43,352 nucleotides of DNA from Pleurotus ostreatus/Saccharomyces cerevisiae fusant. Its lineage: Eukaryota > Opisthokonta. Location: contig JAMQCK010000181.1 in the NCBI GenBank assembly GCA_024196135.1, forward strand, positions 1 to 43,352, written 5' to 3'. Below the pieces are notes generated by a model. The model ran no database searches and was not told the origin of the DNA. It saw only the letters and a list, made by a program, of their open reading frames with translations. Positions 11,276 through 21,671 of the stretch are shown one piece after another. Within the stretch, counting starts at the first letter, position 1; each line of letters starts with the position of its first letter. Made by a program: the position numbers and the translations under genes.

Positions 11276-11815
11276 GTTCCTCTCGCCTCTGGTTTCCTCC
11301 TAAAGCCCCCTGATTTGAGCGGCTGCGCTCCGGAATGCGTCTGAGTAGCTCTTCACATGCGCAGGGACGATCCGTCAGGCGCTGTGTCTCCGGCCCGCGC
11401 ACCTCTCGCGTCTACGGCGGACTTTCCATCTCAAGGCCCGAGGCCACACCCACACAAACTCTCATGGCGACTGACGGGTATCTCGAGCCCCTCTCTGCTC
11501 ATCTAGGTATCCGAATATCCACGCAAATCTTGTCACCGGACTCCGAGAAAACAGACTTCCGCTGATTTTCCGGTAGAAGGCGTATAGAATACCGGGACAA
11601 CGTCGGTTCGGACCGCTGAACGTGGTGAAGGGACTCGGTGCTGAGCGCGTTGAGAAGCTCAGCGGATCGTGCACTAGCCCACAAGATCACCTTCTTCAGG
11701 CCCTCGACAGGCCCGTCGTGGACCGGGGCCGCTGAGCGCTGATCTATATGAAGCTCGTCGACCTGCGCTCTGTTCAACTGCTCAGTGCATAATTCCCCTG
11801 CAGCAAAGCGCCGCG
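11276..11815. promoter_or_regulatory. Shared divergent promoter region of RRP36 and the GH62 gene
   Basis: This 540-bp gap separates divergently transcribed genes, so it must hold both promoters. A TATA-like CTATATGA lies at 11744-11751, about 65 bp before the GH62 ATG. A CCGGGG, which fits the SYGGRG consensus of the carbon-repressor CreA/Mig1, lies near 11718. Both motifs are short and may be chance. Confidence 0.35.
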
Positions 11816-12790
11816 ATGAGACCTAGCCTCAAGGCAATCGCCATCGCGCTGCTGACGTCCACTGCTGGCGTCGCCGCACAGGCGTGCGACCTGCCGTCGT
11901 CGTACACCTGGACGTCAAGCGAGGCGCTCGCTACCCCGTCATCCGGATGGGTCTCGCTGAAGGACTTCACCGTCGCGCCCTACAACGGGCGGCACCTTGT
12001 CTACGCTACAACCCACGACAACGGCTCCAAATGGGGCTCGATGAACTTCGACCCCTTCGCCGACTTCTCCGCCATGTCCTCCGCCGCGCAGCACGGCATG
12101 TCCTCGGGCACCGTCGCTCCCACGCTCTTCCACTTCGCGCCCAAGGACGTCTGGGTGCTCACCTACCAGTGGGGCGCCACGGCCTTCTCTTACCGCACCT
12201 CGAGCGACCCGACGAACGCGAACGGCTGGTCGGGCGCGCAGCCGCTCTTCAACGGGAGTATCAGTGATTCGAGCACGGGGCCAATCGACCAGACCGTGAT
12301 CGGCGACGACACGACGATGTACCTGTTCTTCTGCGGGGATAACGGGAAGATCTACCGCGCGAGCATGCCCATTGGCGATTTCCCGGGGAACTTCGGCTCG
12401 GAGTATGAGACTATCCTGAGCGATACGAAGAACAACCTCTTCGAGGCCGTGCAGGTGTATACGCTGAAGGGGCAGAAGAAGTACCTGATGACAGTCGAGT
12501 CCATCGGCTCGCAGGGCAGGTACTTCCGCTCGTACACGGCCACCGACCTGGGTGGGGAGTGGACGCCGCAGGCGACGAGCGAGTCTGCTCCCTTCGCTGG
12601 GAAGGCGAACAGTGGGGCGACCTGGACGAACGACATCAGCCACGGGGAGTTGATCCGCGACAGCGCCGACCAGACCTTCACTATCGACCCGTGCCAACCG
12701 CTGCAGCTGTTGTACCAGGGTCGTGACCCGAGCTCCGGAGGCGACTACGGTCTCTGGCCTTACCGCCCCGGCTTGCTTACCCAGGCTTGA
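11816..12790 (+). CDS. Secreted GH62 alpha-L-arabinofuranosidase
   Basis: A single uninterrupted reading frame encodes 324 residues. GH62 enzymes remove arabinose side chains from arabinoxylan and arabinan outside the cell. Residues 1-21 form a signal peptide ([21 protein letters not shown]). The catalytic domain fills the rest, with no carbohydrate-binding module. From family knowledge the key residues are the general base Asp50 (in WVSLKDFTV), the modulating Asp158 (in GPIDQT) and the general acid Glu210 (in [10 protein letters not shown]). Other hallmarks are TWTSS, the SKWGSMNF block and the C-terminal [14 protein letters not shown]. Length fits the family. It is the only complete gene in the window without an intron, which may point to a different origin or a retroposed ancestor. 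It diverges from RRP36 and converges on the sirtuin gene with a 148-bp gap. Confidence 0.93.
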   Translation: MRPSLKAIAIALLTSTAGVAAQACDLPSSYTWTSSEALATPSSGWVSLKDFTVAPYNGRHLVYATTHDNGSKWGSMNFDPFADFSAMSSAAQHGMSSGTVAPTLFHFAPKDVWVLTYQWGATAFSYRTSSDPTNANGWSGAQPLFNGSISDSSTGPIDQTVIGDDTTMYLFFCGDNGKIYRASMPIGDFPGNFGSEYETILSDTKNNLFEAVQVYTLKGQKKYLMTVESIGSQGRYFRSYTATDLGGEWTPQATSESAPFAGKANSGATWTNDISHGELIRDSADQTFTIDPCQPLQLLYQGRDPSSGGDYGLWPYRPGLLTQA

Positions 12791-12938
12791 TGTAGGACTT
12801 CAGTGAGTAGAATCTGTCAATGATATCTACCGTACTTGATCTAACCTGTCGCCCACAGCTCTAGCACAGTTGTAGCCCGCAGGACTCGAGCTTGTATGCA
12901 AGGGGGGCTTATTTCGTGTTATGTGCAAATATCGTATT

Positions 12939-13913
12939 CTATGCGGTAGTCCCATTTTGTGGAGTTTGCCGGACACCCAACAAAATTCGAGGCAATGTCT
13001 CCTCGCATGGTCCGATGAAGAGAAAGTCAGACTCCTCGTCCCCGTCACTTCGCGCTATGTTGAAGACCGCAGAAGCCCCGCCTCGGTCTACCACCTCATA
13101 TGCGAAGCTCGCTGCTGGCTGGACCTATGAGAGCGTAAGCTACGAGGACCGGGAATCAGCAAGTGGTAGACTCACGGTGGACGACGTTCCAACAACGATG
13201 CATAAGTCAGCTCGAGCGACCAGTGCGTCAATTGTCGGAAGATCATGAGGAACCTCCTCAAACCACACTACATCGGGTCGTAACAATCCCTTGCAACGTG
13301 CGCAACGCGGGAGCTCCTCTAGTGCGATGCTCGCCGGGTCCCGCGTCTCGTCACTAAGCGCAGGGCAGGCCAGATCCATCACGTTGTGCTCTCTATAGCC
13401 GCACACCGTGCACAGCGTATCCAACACCCTGCCGTGCATCTCAAACAGTGGATGCGGTACACCCGCGCCCGGCGCCCTCCCCATCGGCCACACATGCCTC
13501 CCCACCGCCTCCCTCGCCCGCGTACTCAGCCCGTCAATATTCTGCGTGAACAGCGAGAGGGACCGCGCCCGCGGCGCCACCGCCCTCAAGTGCACGGGCT
13601 CACACATCATCGCCAGCGCATAGTGCCCCGCGTTCGGCTGCGCCCTCTTCGCCTCCTCCCGCCGCTTGTGGTAGAACTTCCACACCATCGCTGGGTCCTT
13701 AGCGAACGCGCCGGGCGTCGCGACCTCGTCGGGGTCCCGGCCGTGCCAGAGGCCGCCGGTGTCGCGGAAGGTGGGGATGCCCGACGCGGCGGAGAGGCCG
13801 GCGCCGGCGACGATGACGATGTGTGTGGACGAGGCGAGGACGCGGCGGAAGTCGTCGACGGAGGTGGAGGGCACCCATTGCTCGGACTCGGATTCTGAGC
13901 CGGAGTCGGACAT
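12939..13913 (-). CDS. SIRT5-like (class III) NAD-dependent protein deacylase
   Basis: Two exons (13913-13176 and 13124-12939, intron 51 nt) give 307 residues. Sirtuins remove acyl groups from lysine using NAD+. Visible motifs: GAGLSAASGIPTFRD (residues 37-51, NAD binding), TQNID (123-127), the catalytic His160 in FEMHG, a zinc module with Cys168/Cys171 and Cys204/Cys207, and GTSSTVQPAA near the splice site. Tyr81 and Arg84 in FYHKRR correspond to the Tyr and Arg with which SIRT5 recognises succinyl, malonyl and glutaryl lysine, so desuccinylase-type activity is inferred. The zinc-site spacing and LLRPDVVWF also match SIRT5. The N-terminus is acidic and Ser-rich (MSDSGSESESEQ), with no mitochondrial presequence, unlike animal SIRT5. 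Its start lies only 121 bp from the stop of the upstream cupin gene on the same strand. Confidence 0.92.
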
Positions 13914-14034
13914 GGCGGTGGGGGAAGAACCGTGGGATGTCCGCGGAGGGCCGCGGAAAACTTCGGGACCGAGTCAGGTGATATGAGGTCATTAGATAAG
14001 CGGTCATGTTGAACTTCAAATTCCTACTTTCCTG

Positions 14035-14962
14035 TCAGACCTTCAGACCCTCGGCCGTAACCTTCAGACCCTCGCCTCCCTCCAATATCCTCTCCTCACT
14101 TTGCACCACTTTCGCTTCCTCCTTCCTCACCCACTTCCCCTCCCTCATCTCAATCTCATACGCCTCTGTCGCCAACTCCTTCCCACCCACCACCGCCGGC
14201 GCTCCACCCATCAACACCGACACCCAGCGCGCCCACTTGTCGCGCGAGGGGTTGTACCAGGCGTGCATCGCGCCGCGCTGAATTACAGTGTCACCGGGGT
14301 TGTTGAGGTAGGTTTCCGAGCCATCGTCCATGAGGAGGACGACCTCGCCGGCGACTGCGGGCCGCGGGCCGGTGGGGGTGTGGAGGAGGAACGGAGGAGG
14401 ATGTGGGGCGAGGAGAAGGGAAGGCGAATGCGGGGATGGAAGCAAATGGGGGGGACGAAGGAGGGGTCAGCAGGCAGTGCAGAGAGGCGGGATATCTGCT
14501 GCTCACCGAGGATGTTGTAGTCGACGGACGAGGTGCGGTGCTACTTGGATCAGCTATGCTAGTAGCGCAGTGCATGTATGTGCACACACCATAGGCGTTA
14601 CAGCGCCGGGCGCCAGGTCTGTCGAGCGCAAGCTCGCGCCTTGTGGGTGCGTCATTCCCAGAGCATAGTCGTTAGATAATGGTCGTTGTGCGCCATCTTC
14701 GCTGTATTCGTTCGGTTCAGCACAACCAGCCTGGCCTCGATTGGCTATAAGCGCCTTGAAAGCCCACGCACGTCGTATTGTTATCATTCGTCGGCAGCCC
14801 GTCCGTCGTCAACCACAGCGTCGTACCCCGTGCGCCTTTCGCGATCGCCATCGTCTGTGCGGGAGCGAGGGAATTGTGTGTAACGATACCCTCTGCGCGC
14901 TCATTGTTCCCGGTCACGACGCGGCGGAGGTCGGGGAGGTTGTAGGGAGCGGGGTCGGCCAT
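14035..14962 (-). CDS. Cupin-domain protein
   Basis: Four exons (14962-14772, 14701-14590, 14540-14507, 14354-14035) give 218 residues. The third exon has 34 nt, and the last intron, at 152 nt, is the longest I modelled here. The fold is a single RmlC-like cupin barrel. The N-terminal part reads MADPAPYNLPDLRRVVTG with a GTTLWLTTDGLPTND strand. The core continues STDLAPGAVTPMHRTSSVDYNIL, then VAGEVVLLMDDGSE, and GDTVIQRGAMHAWYNPS as cupin motif 2. In motif 1 the usual HxH reads HRT, so one metal ligand is replaced and metal binding may be altered. I recall fungal proteins of this type being annotated only as cupin; the substrate is unknown. The second exon's acceptor (14701) was chosen by frame and is the least certain junction. 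Confidence 0.85.
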
Positions 14963-15361
14963 GGTAGAGAGGGAATGACGGAGGTATAAAGGGGACGAAG
15001 GAGGTATGAAGGGGACGGGGAAGGGATAGAAGTGGTGGTCGTGGCTAAGATGAGGCACAGAATGGAAGCCAGGACGAGATCCGGGAGACACAATCACGGA
15101 CTGCCAGAGCTCCCCACTGAATCCCGTTCCACCCACCTCACAAGACGCTCAGCGCCTAAAGCGCGGCGGCATGCCCGGCCCGGGCGATACAGCGTCGATA
15201 TCGATGGGGTTTGCTCACGCGACGAACCAGGGAGGACTGCTCGCGCGGTCGTTCGGGCAAGCAGAATGATGACGTAGACTGCATGGAAGATGGAAACAAG
15301 TAGGGCATGCAGGGACAAAAAGGACGCGCGGGATAGCGTACAGTATCCTCAAGAATATAAG
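14963..15361. other. Intergenic region, 399 bp, cupin gene promoter
   Basis: This lies between the PEX16 stop and the cupin start on the minus strand. A 20-bp imperfect tandem repeat sits next to the cupin start (separate entry). I see nothing else. Confidence 0.45.
14981..15020. repeat. Tandem repeat, two 20-bp units
   Basis: Units at 14981-15000 and 15001-15020 agree at 17 of 20 positions. Each reads GAGGTATRAAGGGGACG followed by three purines. It lies 19 bp upstream of the cupin ATG, so it falls in the 5' UTR or core promoter of that gene. Confidence 0.6.
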
Positions 15362-16728
15362 TTACGGAGCAGTATCTGGATTAGAGCTTCAGTGAGATGC
15401 GAAAGCATAACCGTAGAATACACTCACAATAGTAGTACTCATCAATCAAGGGCACCCAATCCCTCACGAAAGAGCCAACGAGACCGAGTACAGGGCGATG
15501 CGCCGTCGCGTCCGCAAACGCTTCGAGCTTGGGCCTATCACAGCATCAGTATCAACACGGGAAGTATGGAATGGGCGCTCACCGTGTGTACGATTGCCAT
15601 AACGTTCCCCGGAAAAGGTACCACAGCATATCGCGGTCCCGCCTCGCGTACTCCTCGCGCTCAAGAGCTGCGGAAGGAGGTGGTGCGCGGCGGAGGTTGC
15701 GCGAGAGCAGCTCAAGCATGAGTGCAGTGACAAGTGGTCGAGACGACTTCCTGTCCCTCAGCATCATGGAGGCTGTTGGAGTTGAACAAGCGCCAGCACA
15801 AACGGAGCTACAGCAGTTCACGCACCATAGATGAGGGGTCGCAAGACGTATATGATCTCCGCGAGCCATTCGGTCGGCGACGTGAACGGTCGCACAAGTG
15901 CCAGAGGCGGCTTGACGGCCGAGGGCGTAAGCGCCTTGGGCAGGAGGAAGTCCTCGACATCATTGCGCGAGCGCGAGATCGGTGGCGCGGTGAGGAGGGG
16001 ATGTGGGGGCAGGGGGACTTGATTGTTCTTGAGGTGCTCCGGAGTAGCGGGTGGGGACGAGGAAGGAGAGGATGGGGCCAATGTGGGGGATGATGAGACC
16101 GACGCGGATGCTTGGGGAGCGGACAACGACTCCGGGTCGAACTCGCGCTCGGGGATGGGGGGTGAGAGGATGGGCCGGCGCGTGATCCTCAGGAGCAAGA
16201 AACGCAAGATGGCCCTAGGTGGTGTTCAGCAACAAGCAGGTGCGATGGGAACAGCACACGCACTTGATAGCCTCCAGGAAGACAATCCCCCGCCAGCGAG
16301 TCTTCTCAGACGTCTTGCGCTTGAGGATCATCTCCAGCATCAGCTCCGTGAACCTGATGAGCTCGAGGCTGCGCGCCAACCACTTGTACTGCGCATTCCT
16401 GTCGGACCAGGCGCGCGTGAAGCGCGTATGGAGCGAGGTGGGGATAAGCGGACGGTACTTGGGGTCCGCGGCGACGACGCGAGAGAGTAGGGTATCGTGG
16501 TAGAGGCTCAGCGCATTGAGGGACGCGGACACTGGCGGGAAACATCAACACAAGCGCGGGGGAGGACCGAAAGGGCAGCTGACGCGCTTCAGAGACGAGC
16601 TCTGCATCCTTGAACCTGCCGGGTAGGAACCAGGTGAGGGAGCGGAGGGAGGACTCGAGCGTCGAAATCGTGGAGACGTTGCTGATCAGAAACGCCTCGT
16701 ACTTGTCCAGCGCAGACGCCGCCTTCAT
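15362..16728 (-). CDS. PEX16: Peroxisomal membrane protein PEX16
   Basis: Six exons (16728-16584, 16531-16264, 16214-15826, 15772-15583, 15534-15428, 15375-15362) give 370 residues. The last coding exon is only 14 nt and ends in the family-like tail DEYYYYTAP. Pex16 is an integral peroxisomal membrane protein that, with Pex3 and Pex19, supports membrane-protein insertion and peroxisome formation. Family motifs are YEAFLISNVSTISTLESSLRSLTWFLPGRF at the N-terminus, LYHDTLL, WLARSLELIRFTELMLEMI, RWRGIVFLEAIKAILRFLLL, then a Ser/Pro-rich insertion, EWLAEIIYVLRPLIYA, and LVGSFVRDWVPLIDEY. The ATG at 16728 is chosen because PEX16 proteins begin close to the YE.FL motif. The first donor, GTCAGC, is weak but gives the right phase. 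Confidence 0.93.
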
Positions 16729-16936
16729 GACGGTCCAAGTGAGGGGGGAAACAGACACACTAGAGGCCTCGTGCACTCCCCGGAGCCCGCTTGCCGGTGC
16801 CGATTCGCACGTGATAGGCATTCGCATCTGTGTGGACCTGTTTGCCTGCCACTCAACTTCTCTTTGACTCTCAGGTGTCGACGACCTCAGACGATGTCAG
16901 CTCCTGCTCCAAGACAGAAACGGTCAGACAGGCTAT

Positions 16937-17982
16937 ATGACCGCTGCCAGCGTCAGCCTAACCATCCGCCAGTGCTACCAAGGCGTGGCTCATACACGGA
17001 TACTGGGTTTCGAATCAACAGCGTACTGAGATACAGCAACATCGCCAGAAGTATGTTTGCCTTACTGGACTACTTGTTTGTGTGAACTTCACGTCGAAAC
17101 AGACACAATCTTCTCGCGTTGGACACAACGACCTCGACCGACGATCCCTTATGCAAGATAACCTCGCGCGAGGTCGTCGAGATGTTGAAAACCATGCAAG
17201 TAAATGCAAAGGAGACACGAACACGAACACCAGTGATGGAAAAAGTACTGCTCGAGACTGACGATGAAGACGACGATCAGGAAACATGCGTTTCCGAGCG
17301 TTTGACCCCCGCTCCTGTGGATCTGCCACCCAAGGCAGCCAGCAGCGTCGGTCGTCGGCCAGTCCCGCAGGAAGTGGTCCAACAGATATCAGCTCTTGCT
17401 AAGCTGCGCCCTCCATTCTGGTATAAATCCAGTAATCCTGTTCCTTTGGCGCCCTTCGAGCACGAACACGTCTGTGTTCATTGCGGTCAAGTCCTGGTCC
17501 CTCAGTCCGATGATCGTGCTACGCCGAAGGCTCGTGCTGCGGTGCTGCCCGTCACATCCTCTTCTCTACAGACTCGCGATGCAGTCCGACCGCCAGCGGT
17601 GTTTGATTCGCCATTAGGGCCTTCTGTCGACCGCCCTCTCGCTTCGGCTGTTTCTGCGAATTGTCCTCGTCTACAGCCGGCACTAGCGGACAACCCTTCG
17701 ACTGTCGTCGGCTCCGAGGATTCTGCACAGCCTGAGAAGTACGCCAAGCGCGCCTCTAGTCCACGGCCTCCTTCGCTGCAGCCGAACCCATCGAACGAAA
17801 TCACAGACAGCGCACAAAAGGACTCACCACCGTCTGACACGACATCGTCTTCTTCTCCCTCAAACGGACAGCAAAGCGCTCACACTCCTAACACTGAGTT
17901 ACCTGCAATCGAGCGTGCACACCAAGAGATTTCAGGCCTTCCGCCGCGTTTTCGGCGTAAATGTGGCCTTGTCTGCCCATGA
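16937..17982 (+). CDS. Hypothetical protein, gene model uncertain
   Basis: A long open frame runs from 17103 to a stop at 17980-17982. Its first internal ATG is at 17182, giving 266 residues. A spliced model that fits the frame uses an ATG at 16937, exon 16937-17022, an 80-nt intron and exon 17103-17982, giving 321 residues. I recognise no family. The protein is hydrophilic and Ser/Pro/Thr-rich, apparently disordered, with one ordered-looking block near the middle: ISALAKLRPPFWYKSSNPVP followed by HEHVCVHCGQVLVP, where CVHCG could be half of a zinc knuckle. It diverges from PEX16 with about 200 bp between starts. No membrane segment or signal peptide is seen. Whether it is expressed is unknown. 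Confidence 0.4.
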
Positions 17983-18509
17983 AGCGCTGTTCCCTACCTG
18001 GACGAATGCGCTACCAGACTGGGGGCATGGCTACAAGCCCGCAACGCTAGCTTTGCTCCAGATGACGTTCTCCGCACGTCTCCCGCCCTGCTGTCAACGT
18101 GCTCTCCTGCATTTCCACGTCTCTCCTTTATCCCTGCATTTCCACCAGCTTCGCATCGTATACCACCAATGCTCTTCCGCCTCGAAGAAATATTCAACGA
18201 AATGCATAGCATGTACACCAACTATAATATACAAGATGTCTGTCTGTCAGTCGTGATACGGCGGGCCAGTAAGTAGGGAATGTGTAAGTATGTGTCAGTA
18301 GAATATGTGGTCGCAGGTAAGGTGAGTAGGTGAGTAGGTGAGTAGTGGGCCGTTAACAGGTCGGGAACACTGGCATAAGGCCAAGGAGAATAAAGCGAGC
18401 CACAGAATATAAGTTAGTCCCAGTCTAGTTTGTACGTAGCGAAGCCACCTCTATGATTGTAACCCTTCTAGCCCATGCATAGAAATGGCGGGAGACGTTG
18501 GATAAATAT
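17983..18509. other. Convergent intergenic region, 527 bp
   Basis: This lies between the 3' ends of the uncertain plus-strand gene and the MFS gene. It holds an 8-bp tandem repeat (separate entry) and otherwise AT-richer sequence likely to be 3' UTR. No gene seen. Confidence 0.45.
18321..18344. repeat. Tandem repeat (GGTGAGTA)x3
   Basis: Three perfect head-to-tail copies of the 8-mer GGTGAGTA, in a convergent intergenic region. The unit resembles a fungal 5' splice site, but no exon is evident beside it. Confidence 0.7.
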
Positions 18510-20500
18510 TTAGACCTCTTGCGTCTTCTCCTGAGGCTGCTCCTTGGTGTCCTGGATCTTCTGGGCGGCTGCGGCGTTGTCGGCGATTTCCTTTGCGATC
18601 TTCAGATCCTGAGAAGCTCGGTTAGCACACCGTCGAGGCTTGCATCCCAGAAAACACTTACGACGCAAGGAGCGTAACCGCTCGATGTCCTAATCCGCGG
18701 GCCGTACTTGTAGAACAAGAATGGCACGGGTACGAGGACGAGGCAGACGAGTCCGATGAGCGTGCCGGCCCAGTTGACGCCCAGCTCGGTGAACATCTGC
18801 GTCGTGAACAGCGGGAAGGCGGCCGCGACGAGCGACCGGATCGTGGTGTTGACGCTGAACGCGGACGCGCTGTAGTGGAGGTAGGTGTCGACCAGGTACG
18901 ACTGCAAGACCCGTCAGCGCCATCTTCACTTGTATAGCAGAGAAACTCGCTTACCAAAAAGCTCATAAACACCAGACTGATACTCGCGCCAATCAAGATC
19001 AAGCTCCCCGCCGGCGCCGCCCAATGCACATCCGCATACTCGCCCGTCCACCCCAACCAGAACGCGCCGACGACCATGAGCGGCCCGCCAACCATCGCAC
19101 CGAGCAGGCGCTGTTCCGGCGGCGGGAACCCGCGCCACTCGCGGATGAGCCGCGGGTAGTGCGCGGAGAGCACGATGTTGATGAACGCGCCGAGCGTGGT
19201 GCCGATGCTGACGGCGATGAAGATGAGGCCCATGTGCGAGATGCTGAAGTTCCGCCGCGTGACGAAGACGACGGGGATGGCGGAGAAGACTAGAGAAGAC
19301 GGGTGGGTTAGTGAGGGGGATGGGAGGGAAGGGAGAAAGGGAAGGGACGCACGTGCGTAGAGGATACCGTAGACGAGGGAGACGTAGACGGTGACGAGGA
19401 GGAGGATAGGCTCGGTGAAGAACATGTGGAAGGGTCGGTAGATGGTGCTGTGGAAGACACCCGCTGGCGACCAGTCTTCGCGCTCGTTGGGAGCGTAGAG
19501 CCTAGCGTTGCCTTGAGGGTCGGCCTTGCGCAAGCGGCGAGCCTAGAAAATATAGTCAGAATAGGAAATTAGATGATAGATCATTCAGCCGCACCTTCCA
19601 CTTCAACAGCGTCGGCTCGTACGTCTCGGGCACGAAGAGGAAGAGCATCGCTACGCAGAAGCCGGAGAAAATCAGGAGGAGCCAGAAAATCCACCTCCAG
19701 CTCACGGCATTGTCGAGCATGTAGCCGGCGATAATGGGGCCAACGGACGGCCCCAAGAAGACGCCGACGGTGAAGAGCGACGCAGCGAGCCCACGACCCT
19801 CAGCGGGGAACATGTCTGCGATGACACCACCCACAAGGGCGAGTGGCGCGCAGCCAAAAAAGCCCGTGAGGAACCGCGAGACGAGGAGCGTTGCGGTGTT
19901 CTTGGCGAGTGCGCTCGGGATGATGAAGATGAGGTAGAGGACCATGGAGACATAGAACATGGCCTTCCGGCCGACAAGTTCGCTTCCCGGACCCCAAACG
20001 AATGGCTAAAATTCGAGAGATCAGCCATACACTAGAATGTCGGGGTCGGGAAACTTGTCACGTACCCCGAAGACGTAACCCAAAAGGAACATGGTCGTGA
20101 TGAGATACGACACCTCTTTCTCCATGCCCATGTATATCCGAATAAATGGTGTTGCGGACGTGGGCAATGTCGAGGCAAGAGCGCTGCAAAGGAGTCAGCG
20201 TTCCGAAGGCTTTTCTGGCGTTTTCTGAAAGTACGCACATGTTGAAGGTGATCAACGAGCAGATACATGTTATTCGCCACTTCTTCGCGAGCGACCAGTT
20301 GCGGGGGTTTGCTGGGTCGTCGGGACCATCCCAGTCGACGCAAATGCCGTCGTCGACAGGTGGCTTAGCGGCGACATCCTATGTGGCGTCAGAAAAAAGC
20401 AACGTACAAATTGCCAGACAATGCTCACCTCACGAGACTGCGAGACCTCGTCTCGCTGCTCAGGAACGATGGTCGAGCTCAAAGACGCTCGTCCGGACAT
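18510..20500 (-). CDS. MFS transporter, DHA1 (drug:H+ antiporter / polyamine-type) family
   Basis: Eight exons (20500-20429, 20378-20239, 20183-20066, 20005-19595, 19542-19353, 19289-18955, 18901-18662, 18608-18510) give 534 residues. The protein should be a 12-helix proton-driven exporter in the plasma membrane. The short cytosolic N-terminus contains [15 protein letters not shown], the usual fungal DHA1 entry motif. Motif A reads [10 protein letters not shown], and the central hallmark is [32 protein letters not shown] starts the second half. The C-terminal tail is hydrophilic ([17 protein letters not shown]). Substrate cannot be assigned; relatives export polyamines, azoles or other toxic compounds. 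A good TATA box lies about 95 bp upstream. All introns are 50-63 nt. Confidence 0.93.
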
Positions 20501-21671
20501 AGCGGTCGTGATAGGCGTGAATAGGGTAAGGTCCCGCGGAGGGGCAGCAAAGTGCAGCAGGATAGATGAGGGAGGGTCCGCGCGCCACCCGGCGCATATT
20601 TATATGAGTATCGCGTACCTTCCAGCAGTACTTGTGATTGTGCATGCGAGGCAGCGCAGCGCTCGGGGCCGACGCTTCTGCCCGCCCAGCCCATGGCGCT
20701 GGACGCAGTAATTCAACGCCGAATCGCCGGCAGGCCTCACGCCGAGCAAGTTTCACTGGATAATGAACGCGCTGAGGGTCTGTATCGGGTAGGGACTGCC
20801 TCCAGCCTTTGTTCTAGGCACGGACGCACATCGATAGGTCAAGCGCCCGTGGCTCGTGATTCTGCTTCAGGGAGCGTGCAGGGAGTGCGCTGGTGCCTCT
20901 GTACGGCCACAAATATTTTTTCTGAGTTTCAGAGGGCGTTGTTTGACGTTGCTATGGTCTGTGGGCGGCCCCATAAGGGCGAAGAGAAGAGTTGAACATC
21001 GAGGCTGGTCAGACGACCTCTCCCAAGCCCTTCGGAATGTTCCGAGCTAGATCCATCGGGCTCGGGTACTCCCATCAAGGATAACCGGAATCGGTCAATC
21101 ACATGCGCGGCAACAAGCCAACCTGCCGTCGACACCGACGAGCTGACGCGCTGCAAGGAACAGATTCCGACTTCCAGGGCTCGTTGTCGGTCCAGGACTT
21201 TGCAGAACGCCTGAGAAACCACGGTGATAAGATGTGGGCGCCCGTGGATGACGTTACAGCTTGCCTTCGCTTCAGCCACCATCATCTTCACGCGCGTATG
21301 GCATCCTTTTTTGGACAATGGCGCCTTGTATCGCGATATCATCTCGCCTCAGTACTCCTGAGGATCCAATATCTTTGCACGTTGCAGACAGGACGTTCGC
21401 ATATTCATCTGAGCTCGCTTCCCTCACCTTCAATCTGCGAGATGTCAATGCACACCGAGCCACTAATGCGCTCAAAGATCGACAAAAAGGATAGTTGTAT
21501 GCGTGTAGTATGTATCAGTGTCCACAAGGTGTCAGTAAATAGGTATGTGCACGTAACTTATGCGCATAATTTATAGTATTTTTCTAAAGCCCCGTCAGTA
21601 TATATACAGCCCCAGGGAACGTGCAACGAGCTCGCATTGAGCCCAAGTCCATCTCATACAAGTCCTCTCCT
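20501..21671. other. Intergenic region, 1171 bp
   Basis: This separates two minus-strand genes. The first ~150 bp carries the MFS promoter with a TATA box. The far end should hold the 3' UTR of the surface-protein gene; the sequence is AT-rich around 21480-21600. I see no convincing coding region, tRNA or repeat in the middle. Confidence 0.5.
20596..20605 (-). promoter_or_regulatory. TATA box of the MFS transporter gene
   Basis: On the minus strand the sequence reads ATATAAATAT, a strong TATA element about 95 bp upstream of the ATG at 20500. It stands out from GC-rich surroundings. Confidence 0.6.

Noticed and set aside
11939..12697. Long minus-strand open frame opposite the GH62 gene
   Set aside because: It is an antisense shadow caused by GC-rich codon positions; the plus strand has a signal peptide and catalytic residues.
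13386..13898. Plus-strand open frame opposite the sirtuin
   Set aside because: Low-complexity Arg/Pro/His translation antisense to a clear sirtuin.
11276..16728. A metabolic gene cluster of GH62, sirtuin, cupin and PEX16
   Set aside because: The genes have unrelated roles, and there is no core biosynthetic enzyme or dedicated regulator among them.
16990..17020. tRNA-like TTCGAATC motif
   Set aside because: It lacks the paired B-box arms and an A-box, and no cloverleaf can be drawn. I found no tRNA or rRNA in the window.
18290..18350. CRISPR-like or regulatory array
   Set aside because: The repeats are head-to-tail without spacers, and the DNA is eukaryotic; it is a small satellite.
20501..21671. 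Possible gene in the 1.2-kb gap
   Set aside because: Only short frames without ATG context, splice structure or recognisable protein sequence are present.
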